Assembly (NCBI RefSeq): GCF_024585165.1
Contig: NZ_CP029008.1
Span: forward strand, 6,343,501-6,407,500
Reading direction: 5' to 3'
DNA: 64,000 nt
Source: Bradyrhizobium sp. WBOS07
GTDB taxonomy: Bacteria > Pseudomonadota > Alphaproteobacteria > Rhizobiales > Xanthobacteraceae
Shown: positions 38,158 to 45,622 of the stretch, in pieces
Layout of the letters: each line of letters begins with the position of its first letter
Position numbering within the stretch: the first letter of the stretch is position 1
The notes under the pieces: model-generated
Seen by the model: only the letters and a program-made list of their open reading frames with translations
What the model was told of the DNA's origin: nothing
Database searches by the model: none
Program-made: the position numbers and the translations under genes

Positions 38158-38835
38158 ATGCATATCGAACCCGGTCTAGTGACGGGCGCCAAGCTCGTGC
38201 TGAGTTACGCAACCGGCATCGCCGCAGGCGGCGTTGCCTTGAAGCTCGCAGCCGAAACCGTGCGCGAGCAGGGCATCGGCTCGTTCGCAGGCCGGACGCT
38301 CGCCACCACGATCCTCGTCTTCATCTTCTTCGAGATCCTGCCGCACTTCCCGGTCGGGGTATCGGAGGTGCACTTCATCCTCGGCTCGACCTTGTTCCTG
38401 CTGTTCGGTGCTGCGCCCGCAGCCTTCGGTCTGGCGTTCGGCCTGCTGCTTCAGGGCATGCTGCTCGAGCCGGTCGACTTGCCGCAATACGGCATGAACG
38501 TCACGACGCTGCTGGTGCCGCTGTTCGCGATCCAGGCGATCGCCTCGCGGATCATTCCGCGCAACACGGCCTATGTCGATCTGAAGTACGGTCAGGCGCT
38601 GGCGCTGTCGACCACCTATCAGGCCGGCGTGATTGCCTGGGTGGCATTCTGGGCGCTTTATGGCTCCGGCTTTGCGATGAGCAACCTCGCCAGCATCGCG
38701 ACGTTTGCGGCGTCCTACGCGCTGGTGATCGTGATCGAGCCGCTGGCCGATCTCGCCGTGCTGGCGCTGGCGAAGTCGCTGCGCGGCGTCACCGCGCCCG
38801 GCCTCGTCACCCCGCGCCTGCACAACGCCGCGTAA
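38158..38835 (+). CDS. CbiM-like cobalt ECF transporter substrate-binding membrane component
   Basis: 225 residues, six to seven hydrophobic segments. It starts with MHIEPG: the Met1-His2 N-terminus is what CbiM/NikM proteins use as metal ligands. Glycine-rich transmembrane stretches such as ILGSTLFLLFGAAPAAFGLA fit the CbiM fold. It sits behind a cobalamin riboswitch and in front of cobF and cobT, so cobalt import for B12 synthesis is the likely role. The usual partners CbiN, CbiQ and the ATPase CbiO are not adjacent. Strong ribosome-binding site AGGAAGGA. Confidence 0.8.
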   Translation: MHIEPGLVTGAKLVLSYATGIAAGGVALKLAAETVREQGIGSFAGRTLATTILVFIFFEILPHFPVGVSEVHFILGSTLFLLFGAAPAAFGLAFGLLLQGMLLEPVDLPQYGMNVTTLLVPLFAIQAIASRIIPRNTAYVDLKYGQALALSTTYQAGVIAWVAFWALYGSGFAMSNLASIATFAASYALVIVIEPLADLAVLALAKSLRGVTAPGLVTPRLHNAA

Positions 38836-38842
38836 GAGATCG

Positions 38843-38873
38843 GCGATGGGCGGCCGGTGCGGCCGCCCATCGC
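38843..38873 (+). other. Perfect 13-bp GC-rich hairpin between cbiM-like and cobF
   Basis: GCGATGGGCGGCC (38843-38855) is exactly complementary to 38861-38873, with loop GGTGC. No T-run follows. It contains the candidate GTG start of a longer cobF, which argues against that start. It may stabilise the cbiM message or attenuate transcription into cobF. Confidence 0.6.
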
Positions 38874-38880
38874 GCTCGCG

Positions 38881-39630
38881 ATGCTCACGCTCTCCCTGAT
38901 CGGCATCGGTTGCGGCGATCCCGCGCAGCTGACGCGCGCCGCCGTTGACGCCATCAACGCCGCCGATCTCATCCTGATCCCGCGCAAGGGAGCGGCGAAG
39001 TCCGATCTCGCCGATCTCAGGCGGACGATCTGCGCGAATGTGCTGACCAACGGCAAGACCGTCATCGCCGAGTTCGATCTTCCCGTGCGCGATGCTGCCG
39101 AGGCGGATTACCGCAAGGGCGTGGACGACTGGCACGATGCGGTCGCCGCGACCTGGTCGCAGGCGATCGCAAATCAGCTCGGAAGCGAGGGCAAGGTCGC
39201 GCTCCTGATCTGGGGCGATCCTTCGCTGTATGATTCCTCGCTGCGCATCGCGCGGCGGCTCGCTCCCTTGCCCAAGATCGAGGTCGTGCCCGGCATCACA
39301 TCGATCCAGGCGCTGTGCGCGGCCCATGCGCTGCCGCTGAACGATATCGGCGAGCCGTTTCTGGTCACGACCGGGCGACGCCTGCGCGAAGGCGGCTGGC
39401 CGCAAGGCGTCGACACCGTGGTGGTGATGCTCGACGGCGGCACGGCATTCGAATCGTTGGATCCGGCAGGGATTCACATCTATTGGGGCGCCTATCTCGG
39501 TATGCCCGATCAGATCATCATGTCTGGCGCTCTCGCCGAAACCGGCCCGCGCATCGTCGCGGCACGGCAGGACGCGCGCGCGCGGCATGGCTGGATCATG
39601 GACAGCTACATTCTCAAGCGTAGGCGTTAA
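38881..39630 (+). CDS. cobF: Precorrin-6A synthase (deacetylating), C1-methyltransferase
   Basis: 249 residues of the tetrapyrrole methylase family. LIGIGCGDPAQLTRAAVDA, IPRKGAAKSDL, LIWGDPSLYDSSLRI and VPGITSIQALC identify CobF, an enzyme found only in the aerobic route: it methylates C1 and removes the C2 acetyl group. The start is taken at ATG 38881 because the SAM loop begins six residues later, as in relatives; a GTG at 38857 would add eight residues but lies in the hairpin loop. It is followed 10 nt later by cobT. Confidence 0.92.
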   Translation: MLTLSLIGIGCGDPAQLTRAAVDAINAADLILIPRKGAAKSDLADLRRTICANVLTNGKTVIAEFDLPVRDAAEADYRKGVDDWHDAVAATWSQAIANQLGSEGKVALLIWGDPSLYDSSLRIARRLAPLPKIEVVPGITSIQALCAAHALPLNDIGEPFLVTTGRRLREGGWPQGVDTVVVMLDGGTAFESLDPAGIHIYWGAYLGMPDQIIMSGALAETGPRIVAARQDARARHGWIMDSYILKRRR

Positions 39631-39640
39631 GCGAGGCAGC

Positions 39641-40693
39641 ATGCTCCCCGAATGGGTCACCCGGAACTGCCCCGCGATCTCCGCGCTTCATCGCGAGGCG
39701 GCGATCGCGCGGCAGGCGCAGCTGACGAAGCCGACCGGCGCGCTCGGCAGGCTCGAGCAGCTCGCGATCGAGCTCGCAGGTCTGCAAGCGACCGAGCAGC
39801 CGCGCGCGGCGCGCGTGCCGATCATTGTCTTCGCCGGCGACCACGGCATTGTCGCGCAGGGCATCTCGGCCTATCCGCAACAAGTGACCATCGCGATGAT
39901 GGCGAATTTCGCCTCCGGCGGTGCTGCGATCTCGGTGCTGGCGCGCGAGCTTGGCTCGCGCCTGGAGGTGGTCGATGCCGGCACGCTGGCGCAGGAGGCG
40001 ATGTCGGGCATCGTCGCCGACAAGCCGCGCCACGGCACCCGCGATTTCAGCGTGGAGGCCGCGCTCACAACGGCCGAGCTGGCGTTTGCCTTCGAGGCCG
40101 GCCGGCGCGCGGTTGCGCGGGCGGAGGCCAACCAGCCCGATCTGTTGATCTTCGGAGAGATGGGCATCGGCAACACCACGACGTCGGCGGCGATCGCAGC
40201 GAGCCTGCTCGGCGTCAGCGCCGAGGAGATCGCGGGCAGCGGCACCGGCGTCGATGCGGCCGGCCGGGCGCACAAGGCGCGCGTGATCGATGCGGCGATT
40301 GCACGTCACGGCGTTGCGGGCGCGGCGCCAGAGAAGATCCTGTGTGCCGTCGGCGGGCTTGAGATCGCCGCGATCTCGGGCGCGATCATCGCCGCCGCGC
40401 AGCGCCGCATCCCGGTGCTGATCGATGGCTTCATCGTGTCGGTTGCAGCGCTTGCAGCGGTGCGGCTGAACCCGTCCTGTCATCCCTATCTGTTGCCGTC
40501 GCATCAATCGGCCGAGCAGGGCCATCGCCTAGTGTTGCGCGCCCTGAACGTGCAGCCGCTGATCAGCCTCGATCTCAGGCTCGGGGAAGGATCGGGTGCC
40601 GCCATCGCGCTGCCGCTGGTGCGCTTAGCCTGCGCGCTCCACAACGGCATGGCGACTTTTGCGCAGGCCAATGTGCCTGACAAGCCTAGCTGA
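39641..40693 (+). CDS. cobT: Nicotinate-nucleotide--dimethylbenzimidazole phosphoribosyltransferase
   Basis: 350 residues. TKPTGALGRLEQLA, IIVFAGDHGIVAQGISAYP, GEMGIGNTTTSAAI and the catalytic-Glu block LRLGEGSGAAIALP are diagnostic. It activates the BluB product to alpha-ribazole-phosphate (cobU in P. denitrificans nomenclature). The ATG has GCGAGG upstream. Its last 8 bp overlap the convergent phosphatase gene. Confidence 0.95.
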   Translation: MLPEWVTRNCPAISALHREAAIARQAQLTKPTGALGRLEQLAIELAGLQATEQPRAARVPIIVFAGDHGIVAQGISAYPQQVTIAMMANFASGGAAISVLARELGSRLEVVDAGTLAQEAMSGIVADKPRHGTRDFSVEAALTTAELAFAFEAGRRAVARAEANQPDLLIFGEMGIGNTTTSAAIAASLLGVSAEEIAGSGTGVDAAGRAHKARVIDAAIARHGVAGAAPEKILCAVGGLEIAAISGAIIAAAQRRIPVLIDGFIVSVAALAAVRLNPSCHPYLLPSHQSAEQGHRLVLRALNVQPLISLDLRLGEGSGAAIALPLVRLACALHNGMATFAQANVPDKPS

Positions 40694-41258
40694 TCCGCTG
40701 ATTGACCGAGACGACGCGCCATCCGGCCGCGAGGCGATCGATCCGGGTCAGCGACAGCGGCTCGATCACGAAGCGCAAGGCGGCCTGCGGCGTGAGATCG
40801 AGCGCGATGCATAGCGCTGCGCGGATGGTGCCGGAATGCACGACCAGCGTGGCTGGTCCCGCTGCGATCCGCGACAGACCGAGCCGCACGCGCGCGACCT
40901 GATCCGCAAAGCTTTCGCCGCCCGGCGGCCGTCCACCGGCCGGATCGTCCCAGAACTGCGCATAGGCCGCGCCGCCGGCGGCAGCGAGCTCGTCGTGCCG
41001 ATGGCCCGTCCAGTCGCCGAAATCCTGCTCGCGGAATTCGCTGACCTGCTCCGGCTCGAGCCCGAGCGCGTGCGCGGTCTCGACCGTGCGCCGCGACGGG
41101 CTGGCGTAGCTCGCAGCGTCCGGTGGCAGGCGCTGGCGCAGCGCCTCCAGTTGCGCGCGATCGCGGAGATCGGCCGGCGCATCGGCGGCATGGATCGTCC
41201 CTTTGACGCCATCGACCGGCGCATGCCGTACCAGCCAGAGGAAGGTCTCGCCTTCCAT
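40686..41258 (-). CDS. Histidine phosphatase, probable alpha-ribazole phosphatase
   Basis: 190 residues of the phosphoglycerate-mutase-like superfamily. The phosphohistidine motif is LVRHAPV (R11, H12; Ala in place of the usual Gly), and the second histidine is in LVVHSGTIRAA. FREQDFGDWTGHRHDEL and PPGGESFADQVARV are typical of CobC-type alpha-ribazole(-5'-phosphate) phosphatases. The context (next to cobT, at the edge of the B12 cluster) supports removal of the 5'-phosphate at the end of the pathway. The start ATG has GGAG upstream. The longer open frame upstream crosses the riboswitch 3 promoter and was rejected. Confidence 0.85.
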   Translation of the reverse strand: MEGETFLWLVRHAPVDGVKGTIHAADAPADLRDRAQLEALRQRLPPDAASYASPSRRTVETAHALGLEPEQVSEFREQDFGDWTGHRHDELAAAGGAAYAQFWDDPAGGRPPGGESFADQVARVRLGLSRIAAGPATLVVHSGTIRAALCIALDLTPQAALRFVIEPLSLTRIDRLAAGWRVVSVNQRIS

Positions 41259-41312
41259 GCTCTCATCTCCGAGGAAGTTGTTCGCTGTGGCAATAACGCC
41301 GCAACTGGCACA

Positions 41313-41341
41313 TTGACTCCGTTGTGACGGTAATCCTAGAT
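41313..41341 (+). promoter_or_regulatory. Sigma-70-type promoter for riboswitch 3 transcript
   Basis: TTGACT (41313-41318), a 17-bp spacer and CTAGAT (41336-41341) predict a start at about 41348, right at the beginning of riboswitch 3. It is divergent from the phosphatase gene. Confidence 0.55.
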
Positions 41342-41344
41342 GCT

Positions 41345-41530
41345 CGCGACGGTTTCCCCGAGAGGGGATGAAAAGGGAATGCGGTGCGGGGACGTTGTCC
41401 CCCATGCCGTGGCTGCCCCCGCAACTGTGAGCGGATAATCCTTCGTCAGAAGCCACTGGGTCCTCGGTCCCGGGAAGGCGACGAAGTGGTGATGACCCGC
41501 GAGCCAGGAGACCTGCCGTCAGCCGTGGTC
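41345..41530 (+). promoter_or_regulatory. Cobalamin riboswitch 3 (upstream of TonB-dependent receptor)
   Basis: Blocks in order: GGGAATGCGGTG (about 41376), GCTGCCCCCGCAACTGTGAG (about 41413), GCCACTGGG (41452), GGGAAGGCG (41472) and the B12 box AGCCAGGAGACCTGCC (41502-41517), which matches the consensus fully. It is placed as in classic btuB leaders. Confidence 0.94.
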
Positions 41531-41600
41531 ACACGCGAAGATGTCGGTCGGGGAGTACAGACATTCGGCTTCATCGGACGGCTGCAAGGCCAAAGGTGAG

Positions 41601-41641
41601 ACCTCGTTCGCTGTGACGTGCCACTGACGTCATACCGAGGT
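41601..41641 (+). promoter_or_regulatory. Anti-Shine-Dalgarno hairpin downstream of riboswitch 3
   Basis: ACCTCG (41601-41606) can pair with CGAGGT (41636-41641), and an inner TGACG/CGTCA stem supports the fold. The 3' arm contains GAGG, the likely ribosome-binding site of the receptor gene (GTG at 41650). Confidence 0.5.
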
Positions 41642-41649
41642 TTTGTGCC

Positions 41650-44007
41650 GTGTCTCCTGTTTGCATCTTACGACCACGCCGCGTCCTGCTTGCCTCCGCC
41701 GCCCTCACATCCTTAGCAGCGCTCGATCTGCCCGCCGCGCTGGCGCAGCAGGTTCGCGAACCGCTGCCGCCGGTCGAGGTGTCGCCGGCCCAATCCCGCA
41801 AACCGGCTAGGTCAACCGGCCGGGAGGCGCAAAGCCCGCGCCGCGCGGCGGCGCGCAGGCCCGCCGCTGCATCCACAGCGCCCAAGCCGGTCGCCCCGGC
41901 TGCGACGGCGCCGACGCCGCTCAACACCAATGCGGTGGCCGAAAGCGCCTCGCGGCTCGGATTGACGGTGCGCGAGACGCCCGCGACCGTCGAGGTGATC
42001 TCGGCCGAGACCATGCGCGAGCAGGGTTACCGCACCGTCTCCGATGTCGCCCAGGGCGCCGTCGGCGTCACCTCCGGCGACAATCCCGCCGAGCCTTCCG
42101 CCTTCTCGATGCGCGGCTTCACCAACAGCCAGATCAACACGCTCTACAACGGCATCAAGATCGGCCCGCAGAACATGACCTCGCGGATCATGGACACCGC
42201 CAATCTGGAGGCCGTGGAATTCCTGAAGGGCCCGGCCTCGCTGATCTCGGGCGAGGGCGCAGCCGGCGGCGCGATCAATTTCGTCACCAGGCAGCCGCAT
42301 ACCGGACCGATCCGGAACGAAGCCGACTTCTCCTGGGATTCCCTGAACTCGTTCCGCGCGCATTATGGCTCGGGCGGTAGCACCAACGTGCAGGGCCTCG
42401 ACTACCGCTTCGACGTCAGCCGCGCCGCGCTCAACGGCTTTGCCGACGACACCAACACCAAGATGCTGGATGTGTCCGGCCAGCTCAATTACCGCATCTC
42501 CGACAGCCTCAAGGTCTGGGGGGCGATCGAGTATCGCGAGGATCGTGGCAAGGCCTATTGGGGCGCGCCGCTGGTACCGATCGCTTATAGCGGCTCGCAT
42601 GCGACGAGCGGGATCGTTTCGGGCAATTACGTCTCGAACTACAACAAGACCAATCTCGGCGCGGTCACCATCGACGATCGCACCTTCAACACCAACTACA
42701 ACGTTCTCGACAATCGCAATGTCGCGCAGGAAGTCTGGTTGCGCGGCGGCTTCGAGCTGAAGCTCGCGCCCGATCTCACGCTGAAAAGCCAGGCCTACGG
42801 CTATGGAGCGGAACGCAGCTGGTTCAACAACGAGGTCGAAGCGTTCAATTCCGCAACGAACCTGGTCGATCGCGAGCGCTTCTACGTCGCACACAGCCAG
42901 CCTCTCGTCGGCAACATCACCGACCTGGTCTGGGACACTGACATCGCGGGGTTCGACAATCGGCTGGTCACGACGGTATCGTCGAGTTATCTCGATTTCG
43001 TCAGGCCGGGCGCGGCAAACTTCCCCGGCGATTCCGTTTCGCTGGTCGATCCCGTCAGAGGCTTCTACGGCCTGCTCACGACGCAGCAACAGACCGCGCG
43101 GATCGACAACGAAGCCCTCTCATTCGAGGACCGGCTGAAGCTGACGCGGACCTTCGCGCTGATCGGCGGCATCCGCGTCGAGCATATCGGGCTCGATCGC
43201 AACTCGACCGACTCCGCCGGGGTCGTGAAAGCGGGCTTCCCGTACACCAAGGACTGGGCGCCTGTGACAGGACGCGTCGGCTACACCTGGGAGGCCGTGC
43301 CCGGACTGACATTCTTCAGCCAGTACGCCACCGGCGCCGACGTGTCGGCCAACAACATCTTCCTGCTCTCGCCGACCCAGCCATTGGACCTCACCACCGC
43401 GCGCACCTATGAGACCGGCGTCAAGCATCTGTTCTGGGACAACAGGGCGGAGTGGTCGTTCTCGGCCTACGACATCGTGCGCAAGAACGTCTATGCCGCG
43501 GCCGGCGGGCAGGCGCTCAACATCGCCGGGCGGCAGGAGTCCAAGGGCGTCGAGCTTGCCGCCTCGGTGCGTCCGATCGAGCCGCTACGGCTCTGGGGCA
43601 ACATCGCCTATGTCGATGCGCGCTATGCCGACTACAATTTCGCCGGCGGCTCGTTCTCCGGCAACACGCCGCCGAACGTGCCGCGCATCGTCGCCAATGC
43701 CGGCGCGTCCTGGCGCTTCTTCACGCCCTGGCCGGTGGAGCTCGGCATCACCGGCCGCCATGTCGGCGACCGCTACAACACCGATGCCAATGTCGTGACG
43801 ATGAAGGCCTACACCGTCGCCGACGTCTATGCCTTCGTCGACATCCCCAAGACGGTATTTGGCGCGGTCGACCATGCCCGCCTGACCTTCCGCGTCCGCA
43901 ACATCACCGACAAGCGCTATGCGATCTGGGGCGATCCGTTCTATCCCGACCAGATCCTGCTCGGCGCGCCGCGCACCTACGAGCTCTCGGCGGCGTTCAA
44001 ATGGTAG
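41650..44007 (+). CDS. TonB-dependent outer-membrane receptor, probably for cobalamin or a cobalt chelate
   Basis: 785 residues. A signal peptide ends near residue 32 (PAALA-QQ); a Pro/Ala-rich linker follows; the plug domain (about 98-215; RETPATVEVISAETMREQGY, GPASLISGEGAAGGAINFVT) and a 22-strand-type barrel ending in aromatic FKW complete the receptor. By sequence it resembles ferric-siderophore receptors (FhuA/FecA-like) more than E. coli BtuB, but it is governed by a cobalamin riboswitch, so corrinoid or cobalt uptake is the best inference. The start is GTG with GAGG 9 nt upstream; no better ATG gives a signal peptide. Confidence 0.85.
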   Translation: MSPVCILRPRRVLLASAALTSLAALDLPAALAQQVREPLPPVEVSPAQSRKPARSTGREAQSPRRAAARRPAAASTAPKPVAPAATAPTPLNTNAVAESASRLGLTVRETPATVEVISAETMREQGYRTVSDVAQGAVGVTSGDNPAEPSAFSMRGFTNSQINTLYNGIKIGPQNMTSRIMDTANLEAVEFLKGPASLISGEGAAGGAINFVTRQPHTGPIRNEADFSWDSLNSFRAHYGSGGSTNVQGLDYRFDVSRAALNGFADDTNTKMLDVSGQLNYRISDSLKVWGAIEYREDRGKAYWGAPLVPIAYSGSHATSGIVSGNYVSNYNKTNLGAVTIDDRTFNTNYNVLDNRNVAQEVWLRGGFELKLAPDLTLKSQAYGYGAERSWFNNEVEAFNSATNLVDRERFYVAHSQPLVGNITDLVWDTDIAGFDNRLVTTVSSSYLDFVRPGAANFPGDSVSLVDPVRGFYGLLTTQQQTARIDNEALSFEDRLKLTRTFALIGGIRVEHIGLDRNSTDSAGVVKAGFPYTKDWAPVTGRVGYTWEAVPGLTFFSQYATGADVSANNIFLLSPTQPLDLTTARTYETGVKHLFWDNRAEWSFSAYDIVRKNVYAAAGGQALNIAGRQESKGVELAASVRPIEPLRLWGNIAYVDARYADYNFAGGSFSGNTPPNVPRIVANAGASWRFFTPWPVELGITGRHVGDRYNTDANVVTMKAYTVADVYAFVDIPKTVFGAVDHARLTFRVRNITDKRYAIWGDPFYPDQILLGAPRTYELSAAFKW

Positions 44008-44019
44008 GGCGCTGACCGC

Positions 44020-45444
44020 ATGATGGGCGCGGTCGTGCTGTTGCATCGCTGGCTCGGAATCGCGTTCTGCCTGCTGTTCGCGATGTGGTTTTCGACCGGC
44101 ATCGTGATGCACTTCGTTCCCTTTCCGTCGCTGACGGAAGCGGAGCGCTTTGCGGGCCTCGCGCCGGTTCAGCATGCGGAGACGAGGATCTCGGTCGCCG
44201 GCGCCGTCGCCGCGAGCGGGATCAGCGATGCCAAGCGCGTGCGTTTGGTCGAGCGGCGCGGCGGATCGGTCTATATCGTGTCGGGCCCATCGCGCGTCCG
44301 CGCGGTCCGTGCCGCCGACGGGCAGGATGCAGCTTTGATGTCCGCCGATCTCGCGCTCGCCATCGCGCAGGATCACGCCGGCCGCCGCGGGCTCGATGCC
44401 GCGCGGGCCGGGATCGTGGCGCTGGCGGATTACGATCAGTGGAGCGTGCCGAACGGCCTCGACCGCCATCGACCCTTGTTTCACATCGCGCTCGGCGATG
44501 CCGCGAGAACGGAGGTCTATGTCTCGTCGCGCACCGGCGAGGTCGTCCTCGATACGACGCGAGGCGAGCGCGGCTGGAATTGGGCCGGCGCTGTGCTGCA
44601 CTGGATCTATCCCACGGTTCTGCGGAGTAATTGGTCGCTATGGGACCGCGTCGTCTGGACGCTGTCGCTGCTGGCCTTGCTCGCGGCTGCGCTGGGCGCG
44701 GTGCTCGGGATGGTACGGATCAGGATGCGAGGTTGCATGATCTCGACGCCCTATCGCGGCTGGCACGCGCTGCATCACCTCATCGGCCTTGCAGCAACGG
44801 TCTTCGTGTTGACCTGGATTTTCAGCGGCTGGCTGTCGATGGATCACGGCCGGCTGTTCTCGCGTGGGGAGCTGAGCCCCACCGAGGCCGGCGTGATGAA
44901 CGCGGTACCGGACTGGACGGCGGCTCCGTCATTCGATCGAGAGCCGACAGCGTCGCCGGTCCGCGAGGTTGAATGGTTCGCCATTGGCGGTCAACTTTAT
45001 CGCCGCGATCGCTCCGCTCTCGGCGTCCAGACCTTGGCCATGGCAGGGGATGCTTCCCGCGCGGACTTCCTGACTGCGCGCGAGATCGAAGGGCTCGCGG
45101 CGCGGCTCGCCGCCGGATGCGGTACCCCGTCCGTTCTTGCCGGAAACGACGATTATTCCGCACGATCGGTCGTCGCCGGAGCTCCCGTCTATCGCGTGCG
45201 CTGCGGCGATCTCTGGTTCGACATCGACGGTGCCGGCGGCCAGGTGCTGCAACGGCTGGATGCCTCGCGGCGCGCCTATCGCTGGTTCTACAGCGCGCTG
45301 CACACGCTCGACTTCCCCGTACTCATGGCGCGGCCGCTTCTGCGCGATGTTCTCATCGTCGGGCTCTGTGCGCTGGGTTTGGTGTTCTCCCTGACCGGCG
45401 TCGTGATCGGCTGGCGTCGATTGCGGCTCTCTCTGATGACCTGA
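44020..45444 (+). CDS. PepSY-associated transmembrane protein
   Basis: 474 residues. Hydrophobic helices lie near residues 4-30, 190-215, 245-272 and 440-468, separated by large periplasmic loops; HRWLGIAFCLLFAMWFSTG and HALHHLIGLAATVFVLTWIF are typical of the PepSY-TM family. These proteins often pair with TonB-dependent siderophore receptors, where a reductive release of the metal has been suggested. It follows the receptor gene after 12 nt and should share riboswitch 3 control. Two consecutive ATGs (44020, 44023) are possible starts. Function in corrinoid or cobalt uptake is inference. Confidence 0.82.
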   Translation: MMGAVVLLHRWLGIAFCLLFAMWFSTGIVMHFVPFPSLTEAERFAGLAPVQHAETRISVAGAVAASGISDAKRVRLVERRGGSVYIVSGPSRVRAVRAADGQDAALMSADLALAIAQDHAGRRGLDAARAGIVALADYDQWSVPNGLDRHRPLFHIALGDAARTEVYVSSRTGEVVLDTTRGERGWNWAGAVLHWIYPTVLRSNWSLWDRVVWTLSLLALLAAALGAVLGMVRIRMRGCMISTPYRGWHALHHLIGLAATVFVLTWIFSGWLSMDHGRLFSRGELSPTEAGVMNAVPDWTAAPSFDREPTASPVREVEWFAIGGQLYRRDRSALGVQTLAMAGDASRADFLTAREIEGLAARLAAGCGTPSVLAGNDDYSARSVVAGAPVYRVRCGDLWFDIDGAGGQVLQRLDASRRAYRWFYSALHTLDFPVLMARPLLRDVLIVGLCALGLVFSLTGVVIGWRRLRLSLMT

Positions 45445-45533
45445 CCCACGCGAACCAGCCGCGATCTCGACGTGCTGCGCATGCCGGGGTGGCCCAGATC
45501 GCAATGAGATCCTGCTGGCGAAGGGCCAGTTAG

Positions 45534-45549
45534 TGGCATACCATTTGCT
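45534..45549 (+). promoter_or_regulatory. Sigma-54 (RpoN) promoter candidate for peptide ABC operon
   Basis: TGGCAT-ACCAT-TTGCT keeps the exact -24 GG / -12 GC spacing of the sigma-54 consensus TGGCAC-N5-TTGCW, with one mismatch. It lies 74 bp before the ATG of the substrate-binding protein. An RpoN activator (nitrogen-related or other) would be needed; no clear activator site was identified. Confidence 0.6.
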
Positions 45550-45622
45550 TGCCAATGAGCTCTGGTTTCACCTGCCTTTGGCCAACGATGGCCGGCAATC
45601 ACGGCACTATTGGGAGGACTTC

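Noticed and set aside
45533..45622. Longer start for the peptide-binding protein
   Set aside because: It would push the Tat signal 30 residues inside and overlap the sigma-54 promoter; GGGAGG precedes the ATG at 45623.
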